Source: Phialophora verrucosa (lineage: Eukaryota > Ascomycota > Eurotiomycetes > Chaetothyriales > Herpotrichiellaceae). Taken from it: a stretch of 64,000 nucleotides of DNA. Where the stretch lies: assembly GCA_002099365.1 (NCBI GenBank), contig MSED01000014.1:2271263-2335262 (forward strand), written 5' to 3'. A program made the translations under genes and the position numbers. Under the pieces are notes generated by a model. It ran no database searches. It was given only the letters and a program-made list of their open reading frames with translations, and was not told the origin of the DNA. This document shows positions 1-10,675 of this stretch, one piece after another. The stretch's first letter is position 1, and the number at the start of each line of letters is the position of its first letter.

Positions 1-810
1 GTCGGTAGTAGTTCGCTAGTCCTAAGAATATCTATACTTCCTTAACTATCTTCGGTTGCGGCTATTCCTTAATAGCTTAGACCTTAGTTAGATCTAGTTT
101 TAGCTGTCCTTCCGATATAAGATAGCCTAGGAATATTATCTTCTACTTATAAAACTTATACTTACTAAGTTTAAGCGGTAAATCTATCTACTATAACTTT
201 CTTATTACCCTTTTAACGTATTTTATATACTCCTTATAGGTGTTAAAGTAAATTAGGATATTATTTAAATAAATAAGGATAAAGTCTCCTAGATATTCTT
301 CTAAAGTATTATTAATAAGGGCCTAGAATATTACGGGAGTGTTAGTTAATCTAAAGGGTATAACTAAGTATTTGTAAACCCTTTAGCTTATTTAGAAAGC
401 TATCTTCTATTCTTCGCCCTAGGCTATCCGTACTCGATAGTAGACGTCCTGTATATCGAGTATAGTAAGTTAACGGGCTCTTCCTAACTAATTCTATAAT
501 TCCTAAATTAGTAGTATTAGATAGACGTTTTTTTTAGTAATTATATTTAGCGGTCTAAAATCGATATAAGGCCTTAGCGTCCTATCCTTCTTATCTATAA
601 AGAGTACCCCGTAGGATATTCTTAGTTTATCGTTTTTTCGGATAAAACCTTTAGCTTCTAGATCTTATACGTATTTATATAGAAAGTCGGACTCTTTCTT
701 AAATAGTTCCCTTAACTATTTCTTATATAAAGGTTTCTTTACTCCTTTAATAAACTTAATTAAGTAGTCCTAAGGTTTATATTTAGGTAGCGCGGCGAGT
801 CCTTCCCGCT
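1..810 (-). pseudogene. Gypsy reverse transcriptase remnant
   Basis: Minus-strand translation gives the RT palm: a segment like VLFIDKKDRTLRPYIDFRPLN around 540-610 (family: VLFVPKKDGTLRxCVDYRxLN), then YLVIPFRLTN around 343-377, and YLNNILIYF around 250-275 where active elements have YLDDILIYS. The two catalytic Asp codons read as Asn (GAT to AAT), and stops interrupt the frame. The thumb, RNase H and integrase continue beyond the left edge. Confidence 0.8.
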
Positions 811-1179
811 CCTAAAATAAGTCCTTAAATTCTTTATATTCCGGAGGTAGTTCGTATATTTCTAGTTTAGTTAAGACGCGTCCCTTTAGTTGTACCTAAA
901 TTACTCTAATAGGGGCCTTTAGAGGTGATCGATCTCCTATTTCTCTTTTATAACTATAATCTAGAAACTCGATAGTTCTTCTTTTCTAATATATTTATAG
1001 GTTATAGTTAAATAACTATATTATATCGAGTACTATATTATACTTTAGTAGCGTTATTATATCGAGAGATATTTTTTTATAATATTATTTAATCGTTATA
1101 GGTATATCGCGTACTTATTCTGTAATTATATCGGTAGTTCTTTTATTTACTATTAATAGAGCGTATAGTAGCCTTTTCT

Positions 1180-1265
1180 TTTTAATATAATTATTTAGCT
1201 TCTTACTTATCTCCTTACTAATGTAATTCTAGTTTACTCCGTAGTCCACTAGAGCCCTAGCCTTA
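1180..1265 (-). pseudogene. Gypsy aspartic protease remnant
   Basis: The minus strand encodes ALVDYGVN followed by a stop and NYIS, matching the retroviral-type protease active-site segment ALxDSGAxxNFIS. The Ser of DSG reads as Tyr, and a stop sits two residues beyond. The position between the zinc knuckle and RT is the normal one for gypsy pol. Confidence 0.65.
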
Positions 1266-3039
1266 ATCCCTGTAAGTATAACCTTAAAGGTAATATATTC
1301 GGTGCGCTATTCTAATAAAATTAAGTATAGCGCCTAAGGCCTAGCCTCGAGATAGTCTAGCCTCTCTAGTCTATCTTCGAGCCGTTTTTTAGTATTCTTT
1401 AGTATATATATCTTTAAGTATCTTACTAGTAGTCTATATTAAAGTATTTATTAAGAAACTCGAACGCTTTAGGGTAGATCGCGATATTTAGTCGCTCTAG
1501 GTCTATATAGAAGAGATACTTATATCTCGATTCGCGGTAGTAGTAGCTTAAAGGATACTAGTACTAGAAGTATTCCGCGATAAACTTATAGTATACTTAG
1601 TAGTTTATAACTTCTTCTACTATCGTTAAGGTATCTATATTCCTTATTATTATTAAATAGTTCTTAATTTTATAATAAATATATAGGTGTCGTCTTATTA
1701 TACACCCTCTATTTCAATATTTATATCCTTTCTCGATTATTTCCTTAAATACCTCGGGATAAATCCTTGTATATTAGTTTAAGGGATTAATATTATAGTA
1801 GTATCGGTAATTAGCTACTTAATTATATAGATATTTATTATCTTTATATAAAAAGCTCCGAGCTATATATATCTTTCTTACCCTATTATTAGTAATTACT
1901 CTTACTTACTTAATCTCCCCGATTATATAGCCTAGACTTTTCCGCCTTTAGTATACGTTCTATATATTCCTTTCCCGCTTTAGTAGTCGACTAACTTAGA
2001 TTATTGTTAGTAAGATATTTTAGTGAATATATATCTCCCTGTAATCCTTATACTATTCGTTAAAGTAGTAGGTTAAGGTGATCCGTTTAAGGTATAGTTA
2101 TACCGACGCTTCCTCGTTAAAGGCTATATAGGTATACTATCTATTTATATATCCCGCTAAGTATAGTTCTTCTATTACCTATACGTTAGTAATAATTATA
2201 ATATATTTATCTAACTAGTTAATAGTTATAAACCGTCGTTCCTTTTAGTCGTCGTCGGGTCCTAGCGGTAAGTCCCGAGATTAGTTATCTTACTACTCCT
2301 CCTAGACTATTATATCTAGGGTCTATATTATTATTCTCTATACCTAAGCTAATACTCCTTATAGAAGTTCGACTATTATTATTTCTCTAGCTATATAGGT
2401 ATATAGCTGTAATTCCTTATAATTTACCCTTTTATAAAACTTTACTATAAGGTATATAGGTGTAGATAGTTCCTTATTAAGCCTAAAAACCGTATATTAG
2501 TGCTCTATTAACTCCCCTTAAAGGTATTTAGGTTCCGTATAATAGAGTTTTTTCTAGTATAGTATAACTAATATAATTTCCTCTCTTATTATACAGATAG
2601 CGATAAACTTAATAGGTTCGCTATTATCGCTTATTATCTAGAAGCTATTATTATTTCTCTTCTCTTTAGTATTTCGTAAGTCTCCTTCTTAGGTAAAAGT
2701 TTCCTAGATCTCTTTAGTCTTCCTATTATATCGGTTCTTCCGTTTCCTAGGCGGCTACGGAAACTAGCCTAATCCTATTTTCTCGGAATAATATGTAAGG
2801 TAATTGTTATTATAATAAGTGGTTTAAGATAGAGCTGCGTATTAATTAGATATAGTTTCTTTATATACTTTTATAAGAGCTATTATAGTCTCTCTAGAAG
2901 TAACTTCCTTTAAGTAGTCCTCTTAAGGTTCACTAAGCTTCTCGTAAGCTTCTTAACCTAGGTACCTCTACTGTACTATTATACCCTAACTATCGGTAGT
3001 TATCTAGGTCTTCTCTATAGTATCGGCCTTTTTTCCTAT

Positions 3040-3935
3040 AGAACCGGCTATACCATTACTTATTATTATATACAGTCTTTAAGTCGTTTATCGATAATCT
3101 TTTATATAGTGTCCGAGTTTTCTATAAGTATAGTATAGTCCTTCCTTTCCTCGTCGAGCCTTTTACTCGTTCCTCCGACCTTAGCTATAGTACCCGCCTC
3201 GGCCTTTAGTACAGCTGCCTCTACTCCTTAAAGGAGGGCTTTAGTATATAAGGTTAAGGTCTATTTAGTCCCTATAGTCTTATCGCCTACTGAATTAATA
3301 GCCCCTTTAAGTATATTTATTAGGGTCGCGGTACTTATTCCGCTTTAGCTTTAGTTTATAGAGTTGATTATTAATCTTAATCGCTTCGTCTACTATATCT
3401 TTATAGTCGGTAGATAGATTTATTATTTCCCGATAAACTAACTCTTTAAGTCTATTATAGAAGATCTATATAAACGTATTCTTATCTTCTTAGTTTAACT
3501 TTTTAGTAATCTAATTAAACTTAAAGTAGTAAGATATAGCTAATCCTCTTTACTTAATAGTATAAATTATTTAAGCTACTATTCGTTTATTATTAATAGT
3601 TCTAAACACTTTACGGAGGCGGTTCTCGAATTCGGTAAAGTATACGAAGTATATTATAGTGTCTCTATCCGAGGTAGTACTATCTATATAGTTCTTTATA
3701 GTTAGCTCGAACTATACGAAAGCGGCTCCCTTTAGGTATATTGTAGCGTATATAACTTTACTAGGTCTATCTATAAACTTAGTTAGATTAAGTTTAAATA
3801 TAAGTTTAAGTTAGATTAAGAAGGCGTTAAGCTTATCGTACTTATTTCGTCTTCTATAGTATAGGTCTACCTTAAGAGTATCTTTCCTATTATCGATCCC
3901 TCCTCCGTATATAGAGAGGTTAGTAGCGGATAGGT
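3040..3935 (-). pseudogene. Gypsy gag with CCHC zinc knuckle remnant
   Basis: From about 3930 down to 3340 the minus strand resembles Retrotrans_gag capsid: FKLN..KF, YATIYLKGAA, FENRLRKVF, IYTIKQRG and FYNRLKELV appear in order. Near 3085-3140 it reads YYTYRKLGHYIKDYR, which fits a CxxCxxxGHxxxxC knuckle whose Cys codons have become Tyr (TGT to TAT). Stops are scattered throughout. Confidence 0.7.
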
Positions 3936-4174
3936 TTCTAAGGCTTCTTATAGTTAGTGTTCTAACTTTTAGCGACTTTAGTCGGGTACTACTAGATATC
4001 TCTTATTACTACTTATTAAGATAAGTAATTAATATATTATAAATCACTCTATATAAGGTAATACTACGGTTTAAGAGGTTTCTCTCGCTAGTAGAGTAGT
4101 AACGTAATACTAGCTTAAGGTAAAGGTACGCGGTCACTTATAACGGCGTAAGGTAAAGCAATACTCCTATATCC

Positions 4175-4365
4175 TGAAGGTAGGGGTCGGAGTATAACTA
4201 TTATTAATTATATCTCTTATAGAGATAGATCTAGCTATAATTATATATATAAATAAGTTTCCTATTTAGGTAGGTCTAGGCGTTATATAGTTATATCTAT
4301 TACTTTTATACTATATAGCCTATATAATAGCCTATTTCCTATTTTAGAAGTCACGTAAGACTACA
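4175..4365 (-). repeat. Candidate 5' LTR of the left gypsy element
   Basis: Upstream of gag on the minus strand, a segment begins TGTAGTC and ends CCTTCA, giving TG...CA ends of about 191 bp, with TATA-like sequence inside. Only one copy lies in the window, so the boundaries cannot be confirmed by comparison with the partner LTR. No clear primer-binding site was recognised. Confidence 0.35.
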
Positions 4366-6041
4366 TAACTTAAGTCAGCCTTACCTGCGAAGCTGTTTTC
4401 CGTTCGCTCGACCTTCTATCTTTTAATCCGGGCTTGGTCGTATAAAGGCCGGTTTGTAATATCTAGTAATAAGTAAAGGATTTCTAAAGAATACTAGACT
4501 AGATAGTCGAGTTATATAACGAGGAGCACTAAAAAGACTTAGATTAGCTACGGGCCGAGATTACCTTAATAACCACCGAATCGAAGTCTAATAGTAAAGC
4601 GAGACGTATCCTCGTTATTTCTTATTATGCGCCTATTAAAAAAGGAAGCAGTCATCCGAAAAATAAGAACAACCCTTAGGCAGATGGATTTACGACAGAC
4701 CTAGTCGGAATTTACGGGGAGCTGAGCAGAGTACAGTGGTGGGTCTTTGGGCACACACATTATACAACCCAATGGCGTGAGCACGGAATCAACTTCATCA
4801 GCAATCAGCGGGGCTATATCCTTATCTCTGGCTCTAAGGGAAGAAACAGCAAAGAGTCTAGAAGTAAAGATATATGGCGCTTTGCTTACTCCTTACCCAA
4901 CCGAAAAGAGAGTCACTTCAACCCGCGCAAATGTATTAAAGTCAGAATCTGAGATCGCCATGGTCGCGACAAGACCGGACCCCTTCCTTCCGGAGGGCTC
5001 GCTATTTCTGGCGCAGCACACCCCCGACTAAACGTACCTGTTTCGCACTGTGAAGGTCCAAGTAAGATTAGTCGGCAGAACCTGAGTTCACCAGACTTGC
5101 CCTCCAATTGTTCCTCGTTAAGGGATTTAGATTGTACTCATTCCAATTACGAGACCCGAAAGAGCCCCGTATCAGTATTTATTGTCACTACCTCGCTGAA
5201 TTAGCATTGGGTAATTTGCGCGCCTGCTGACTTCCTTGGATGTAGTAGCCGTTCCTCCGGCTCCTTCTCCGGAATAGAACCCTCATTCCCCGTTACCCGT
5301 TAAGATCATGGTAGACCACTACTCTACCATCGAAAATTGATAGGGCAGAAATTTGAATGAACCATCGCCGGCGCAAGGCCATTCGATTCGTTAAGTTATT
5401 ATAAATCACCTGCACGTCTCCCGTGTTCATCACTACACAGTAGGTGCGAAACGAGGCAGTTACAGATGGGTGATTTGGATCTGTTGAATCTGTTGCCGGT
5501 AATCCGCCAGTCACCCGCCTCCTCCTAGGGCCACGAGTACACCATGGGCAGCAAAAAGCCATCCGAACTACGGAGTCGCTTCTCTTCCAGGATGGGCCAT
5601 TTGCTCAATTCCGCCAAGGTGTGAGTGTTTGCCCTAAGTGCCTGTTTCCAGCTCAATCAGGCCAGCACACCAGTTGAGAAGGCGGCCATGCAAGCCACAA
5701 GGCAGACTGGTGCTCCTTTCCACCAACCTGCTCGAGAGCCAAGGGATCCAGGCCTACCACTCAACCAGGCTGAGTCGCTAACGAAGGCACAGCCGCCCGC
5801 AGCCCTGCTCTATGGATTGCACGGCTGTGATTAAAGAAGGGATGTCCCCTCTCGCTATGTCCTCACGTTTCTTTGTGCGCAGCCTTACTTGCCTTTGGCA
5901 ATGTATCGTCCATCGACCCAAAGTCCCCGGCCAGAGCCCATGCTCTCTCCGTCACCAAGCTCACCCTGGCCGCCAACAATCCCCCAGCACCCTGGCAAGA
6001 CCACAGAGAGCACCGCGTACTTTCCACTCTATAATGTTTAG
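4366..6041. other. Transition from RIP-mutated to normal DNA, no convincing gene
   Basis: Composition shifts from AT-rich, TA-dominated sequence to balanced host DNA between about 4620 and 4760. Open frames at 4747-5031, 5293-5562 and 5625-5834 are short, lack recognisable domains and have no supported introns. The last part may hold 5' exons of the DUF3176 gene, but none could be joined with confidence. Confidence 0.5.
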
Positions 6042-7672
6042 ACTCCTCCTACACACGCGCAGCCGAGGCCGCTTCAGGCCCAACGACGGTGCGGGCCGTT
6101 CGATTGGGCCGTCGAGTTAATTGCTTGGACTATATCCCTGGCCGGCATGGCCGCCGTGATCATCGTCCTACGGGTCTACGACGATAGGCCCCTTTCGGAA
6201 TGGCCCTATCGTGTTTCTCTCAACGCTGTCATCTCCACCCTAGCCCTGGTATCCAAGGCGTGTCTCTCGCGGTGACAACCTCATGCATCAGCCAACTGAA
6301 GTGGACAAGGTTTACTGGCCACAAGCGCCCGTTGATCGAGCTTGAGTTGTTCGACGCAGCCTCGAGAGGTTTGAGAGGTTCCTTGCGGATGATATTCACC
6401 CCAGCACTGTGGCATGTGGCTCTGGTGGGCGCTGTCGTTACGGTGGCCGCGATCGCCATCGGACCTTTTACACAGCAGGCCATTACCTACCCGTTGCGCA
6501 CCGTTGACGTATCGACGGCAACCGTACCGCGGACTCAAACATATCAAAACTCGGCACCGGGAGGAATCCTGGCTGTTAAAGACGTGCCCCTGACAATGAA
6601 GGCAGCAGCCTATAGCGGTCTGTTCGAGTCAAATGCCGCTGCAACGCGTGCGTCGATAATCGCTCAGTGCAGTACTGGAAACTGCACTTTCCCAGAGTAC
6701 TCGTCGCTTGCGGTTTGTAGCAAATGTGTGAATGTGACGCAGTTGGTGGCTCCGAATGGATGCACTGGCTCCGGACCCGGTACCCAATGTATGAATTATA
6801 CACTGCCAAACCAGCTGCTGCTTCAGGGGAGCAACGGATTGATCAACAGCTCCTCAAGCGCGACGCCGAACCTAGTCGTGGTGGAAAACCTCGGGTCCAG
6901 TCTGATCAACCTATCCATCATTCTATCCCAGGCCAGTTTCTCTTCGAGACCCGCCGATATCCGCGCTTACGACTGTAGCATCTACTTTTGCCTGCAGCAG
7001 TATCAGACAAGCTTCCAGAACGGCATCTTCACAGAGCAGGTTCGTCAAGAGTATGTTTCCGACGTACTCCATGAGAGCACCGCGATCGTCGACTACAACC
7101 TCACTGCTCCGTCGGCATTCGTTGCCCCCGCCGAGCAGACGAACTTCTCGGTGAGCGCCGTCAGCTTTCGCGCGGTAGGCATGTATCTTCGAACGCTCCT
7201 CGATGGTAATGCTGTGGGCAGCGTCGGGGAGGCCTCGTACACGTCAGATGCGATCAACGCCTTGTACAGCTCACTGTCTTCCAGTGGCAACGGAACCTCC
7301 ATCATTGATGCATTGGCAACAAGCTTGACGGCCGAGATCCGCACGAGCCCCGGTACCCAGTCTAATATTGCGCTCGCATTGGGGACCGCCACACAGGACA
7401 CGACATACATCCATGTACGCTGGGTATGGCTCGCACTGCCTTTGGCTCTGCAGGCTCTCGCGCTCTTGCTGTTGGCTATGACGATGATCTTGAGCTTTCA
7501 CAGCAGGACACCGATCTGGAAATCATCTCTGCTCGCCGCTTCGTTCCTCGGACCTTCAGGCAACGCTAACGTCGCCTCCACTGTATGCACCCAGAAAGAA
7601 ATGGAAGAAAGGGGCAAGGCAATGCGGGTGAGCCTCTCGCGCGATCGGGATGGTGGGCTGCATCTACAGTAG
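6042..7672 (+). pseudogene. DUF3176 family membrane protein with an internal frameshift
   Basis: This is a fungal DUF3176-type integral membrane protein of unknown function. An open frame from 6042 (first ATG 6147) encodes the family start WAVELIAWTISLAGMAA..., two membrane spans and NAVISTLALVSKACL. The match then continues in another frame (VTTSCISQLKW, ELFDAASRGLRGSL) to the stop at 7672. The switch falls near 6262 inside a conserved segment with no room for an intron, so one base appears lost. Further family marks are a third span ALWHVALVGAVVTVAAIAIGP, the Cys motif CSTGNCTFPEYSSLAVCSKC in an extracellular loop rich in N-glycosylation sites, and a C-terminal span before HSRTPIWKSS. The tail looks complete and the 5' end is unresolved. 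It is either a young pseudogene or an assembly error. Confidence 0.75.
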
Positions 7673-8363
7673 GTGTTGTATCTTGCATCTCGGCCAGCAG
7701 ACTCTCCAACTTGCCTCATCAGACCCTACTTGGGACTTTCATACCGTTGTACAATACTAATCATGATAGTCAACAGTCTGTCAGCCTCACTCTGCTTGGA
7801 GCGGGGTAGACAACACGCACGATCCACCAAGTTCCCCGCCTTCCACGTCTTCCGAGGTTTGTCATCACCGAATCGTCCATGTCTGACTTCGTAGATCTCA
7901 CCTTTTACTATGTGTGTTGAGCAATCCACGACGTCTGACGCGAACTTACACATCACCGCCTTCGATGATCATGCGACCTCGCCGGGCGTCCAGCAACCAC
8001 GAAGATGGACATGTGCGGCAAGGCTGTTGTGTGCCTCTCACTCTCCTGCAATAGTGTCGCCATTAATACAAGCTCCCTTCTTTCATGTGTGGCTGGCCCA
8101 CTCTCTGTCTTCCTGTCGCAATCTCTGCTCCGTGCTGTGTCCCTGAGCAATTGACACCTGAGCAACGAACGTCATCAATCGACTGGCTCAAGGCTCTCTC
8201 GCATCTGCGTTCCGATCACATCCCGCAGCTCCGGGACCCGGTGACCAAGACGACTGAGGGACCATGACAAACCTGCGCCCACGGATTGCTGACCTATATC
8301 CTGCCCCTGCAGTCTCCCTCGTCGTAGCAGCCCATCCATACTGACCCTCGAACGCTACCGACC
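7673..8363. other. Intergenic region upstream of the Yippee gene
   Basis: Balanced-composition DNA between two same-strand genes, with no open frame that I can support. The last 300 bases are pyrimidine-rich on the plus strand, as is common in fungal 5' untranslated regions, and lead into an ATG in the context CGACCATGTC. Confidence 0.5.
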
Positions 8364-9260
8364 ATGTCGTTCCTCCGCAAGAGGTCGGATCCCCCAGCGT
8401 TCCTCCCCGTCTTCCCTACGTACCTGCTGCCCTCGCTTCCTTTCCGCCGCAAGTCGCGTCAATCCAGCACCGACAGCAACGGCTCGACCGAGACCACCAC
8501 CTCCACGACATCCACTCAGTCGTCCTCGTCATCAAACCCGTTCACCAAGAGTCCAACTCCGACGCCCATCCCGTTCTCTTCCTCCTCCTCCGTCATCGTC
8601 CCTCCAGACGATAAGTTCCTCAGCGGCCACAGCTCACACCTCCAGTGCGCCAAATGCTCCACAGATCTCTGCCTCACATCACAGATCATAAGCCGAGGCT
8701 TCATGGGCCGCCACGGCCGTGCATACCTGGTCCAAGGAACGACCAGCCACATCGAGACCATGACGCTTGCCCTGCCCAACACGTTTCAGAACAAATCCAT
8801 CGCGAGGAATCTAGTCACGGGGCAACATGTCGTGAGCGACATCAGCTGCGCCATCTGCGGGAGTATCCTGGGCTGGAAATATGTCGAGGCCAGCGAAGAG
8901 AGCCAGAAATACAAAGTCGGCAAGTTCATCCTCGAAACCAAGAGGATACGCATGAGCGTGTGCTGGGAGAATGACGAGCTTGACACTACACCCGCCCAGA
9001 TGTACGACGAGGCCCTGCCACTCTCATCGCGCGAGTTGACGAGACTAATCGACGGGCCTGCCACCGGCCCCACCCATGCTGACGGGGACATGCAATTCGA
9101 TTCGCAGGACGAAGACGAGTGTGAAGATCTGTTCGCCGGCGTCTGGAGCCCTCAGCTGGCGGCCAAGAGGCGGCAGCGGAAGAAAGAACGATTTGGGAGG
9201 AATCCCATTAGCGGAATGCTGAATTTCGGCGCCGCAAGCAGTAATGACACACTTGCATGA
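8364..9260 (+). CDS. Yippee-domain zinc-binding protein
   Basis: Single-exon gene of 298 residues. Residues 1-85 are basic and then Ser/Thr/Pro-rich and probably disordered. Residues about 88-195 form a Yippee domain: a first CxxC (C95, C98), ISRGFMGRHGRAYLV, TGQHVVSDISCAICG with the second CxxC (C162, C165), then ILGWKYVEASEESQKYKVGK. These four Cys bind one zinc in the Yippee/Mis18/CULT beta-tent fold. Family members act as small zinc-binding adaptors; the precise role of this long fungal form is not known. The acidic and basic C-terminal 100 residues are specific to fungal homologues or unique. The start is supported by a good context and by domain completeness. Confidence 0.9.
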   Translation: MSFLRKRSDPPAFLPVFPTYLLPSLPFRRKSRQSSTDSNGSTETTTSTTSTQSSSSSNPFTKSPTPTPIPFSSSSSVIVPPDDKFLSGHSSHLQCAKCSTDLCLTSQIISRGFMGRHGRAYLVQGTTSHIETMTLALPNTFQNKSIARNLVTGQHVVSDISCAICGSILGWKYVEASEESQKYKVGKFILETKRIRMSVCWENDELDTTPAQMYDEALPLSSRELTRLIDGPATGPTHADGDMQFDSQDEDECEDLFAGVWSPQLAAKRRQRKKERFGRNPISGMLNFGAASSNDTLA

Positions 9261-10372
9261 TCTACCGCCAGGTCCGGCAGAGAGTCAGCCGTGGCTTTCA
9301 ATATCCGTCCAGCCATCAACCACCTGAGCCCATGCTCATTGGAGAGCTCTTCGTCTGCATTCCTGGTGGACGGGCAGGGGCTCTTCTCGACACGACGAAG
9401 CTGGAATCCGCTCCCAACAAGCGTTCATGAGCTCCATGTATGCATCCTGTCCTGCATACCTAGACCTCACACCTCATGACTGACAGCAGCATTTGATACC
9501 CCAAAAACGTGGCGGCCCAGTCTTGCCACACTGCCTCTGCCGGCGTTGCGGTTCTTTTTGTTTTGGATACCCCCTCGTTCACTAATCTCGCACGATTAAT
9601 ACCCAAATTATACCCCACACTTATACCCCAGGACACAGCGGATGGATGTCTTATGAGACATGGCCGGGGCGTCAGGAGATGTTTACGGTTCGGTACGATA
9701 CGAATGATGTTGATTTCCCACCAGGCAGGCTGGAGGAATGTAATGTAAAGGGGAGCATGAAGGGAGCCACGCGGTAATGTTGACCGCCTGCCTGGGATCG
9801 TGCATGAGAAGTGGCAGCGGCCGCCTCGTCAGTGTCATCTCCGCCGAATCAACCATATGTGGACGGCGGGTTTGGGCAAGAGACAGAGCCTGAAATAATT
9901 GTCCTGTAGAGTACAGTACAGTAGCTGTCCTTCGTCTCAATCCAGCCTAATAAACTTATTGATTGATATTCCCGACTTTTTAGAATGTTCGAATTCGAGG
10001 GAAGTATATACCATGTCATCTCTGCATTGTGAAGTCCACTAAGCACTAAACGTCGTCGGTATTATCGCGGGCCAGCCAGCCAGCCAGCCAGCCAGAAGCT
10101 AGGTAGAGCATGCTGGAGTCGACACACATATTTAAACGCGCGTTCCTGACATCTGGTTCATCTGGTTCATCTATCCTGACTGACGTATTGAACTAATTAA
10201 CAAAGGTACTCAACTAAAGAGCATCAGCTAACCAGCTAATCGGCACCTTGAAATTTGATGCTATCTCGAGTTATCTCGTCTCATGCTATCTCTGTTCAGT
10301 TCTGTTCTGTTATGCTCTGCTCTCCATGCTCTTCTCATGGAAGAAGGCTAAGCTTGCAAGTATACACGCGGA

Positions 10373-10374
10373 CA

Positions 10375-10406
<32 letters not shown>

Positions 10407-10412
10407 TCTCTC
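10373..10412. repeat. (TC)n(AC)n compound microsatellite
   Basis: A run of TC dinucleotides passes directly into AC dinucleotides and back into TC. It lies in the 3' flank of both convergent genes. Confidence 0.9.
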
Positions 10413-10583
10413 TCCCCCTCTGTAATACTGCACATCGGCAACCTTCATGACAATCCCTGTGTAGAGGTCGAAGTAGAGACTCTAGCATGCCATGTGCTTC
10501 GTAACCTCCGTCGTAGGCATGGGGTTTCAACATACTTGCAGGCATACAGTCTAATGTCCATTCAGGAATCGGTGCGTAATCTC

Positions 10584-10655
10584 CATCGCATCCTTTCTCG
10601 ACTTCCATCACGTCCTTTCTCAATCTCCATCGCATCCTTTCTCAACTTCCCTCAC
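10584..10655. repeat. Three imperfect 24-bp tandem copies
   Basis: Three consecutive units of the form CATCRCRTCCTTTCTCRAYTTC are seen just beyond the stop codon of the zinc-finger gene. Differences between units are single substitutions. Confidence 0.75.
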
Positions 10656-10675
10656 ATCACTCCACGGGCAAAACA

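Larger units (their letters stand above)
1..4365 (-). mobile_element. RIP-degraded Ty3/gypsy LTR retrotransposon, cut by window edge
   Basis: Read on the minus strand, this AT-rich block gives gag, a zinc knuckle, an aspartic protease and a reverse transcriptase in the usual gypsy order from high to low coordinates. RNase H and integrase would lie left of position 1. Every frame is full of stops. CA and TG are nearly absent and TA is abundant, and several conserved residues differ from the family by exactly C-to-T or G-to-A (for example DD to NN in the RT box), as RIP produces. The element is inactive. A leader or LTR is expected near 4175-4365. Confidence 0.85.
9261..10675. other. Intergenic DNA between convergent genes, with simple repeats
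   Basis: The Yippee gene (plus) and the zinc-finger gene (minus) face each other across 1.4 kb. It holds a (CCAG)n run near 10072-10095, a (TC)n(AC)n microsatellite near 10373-10412 and a 24-bp tandem repeat at 10584-10655. Open frames such as 10248-10697 run through these repeats and are judged spurious. Confidence 0.6.
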
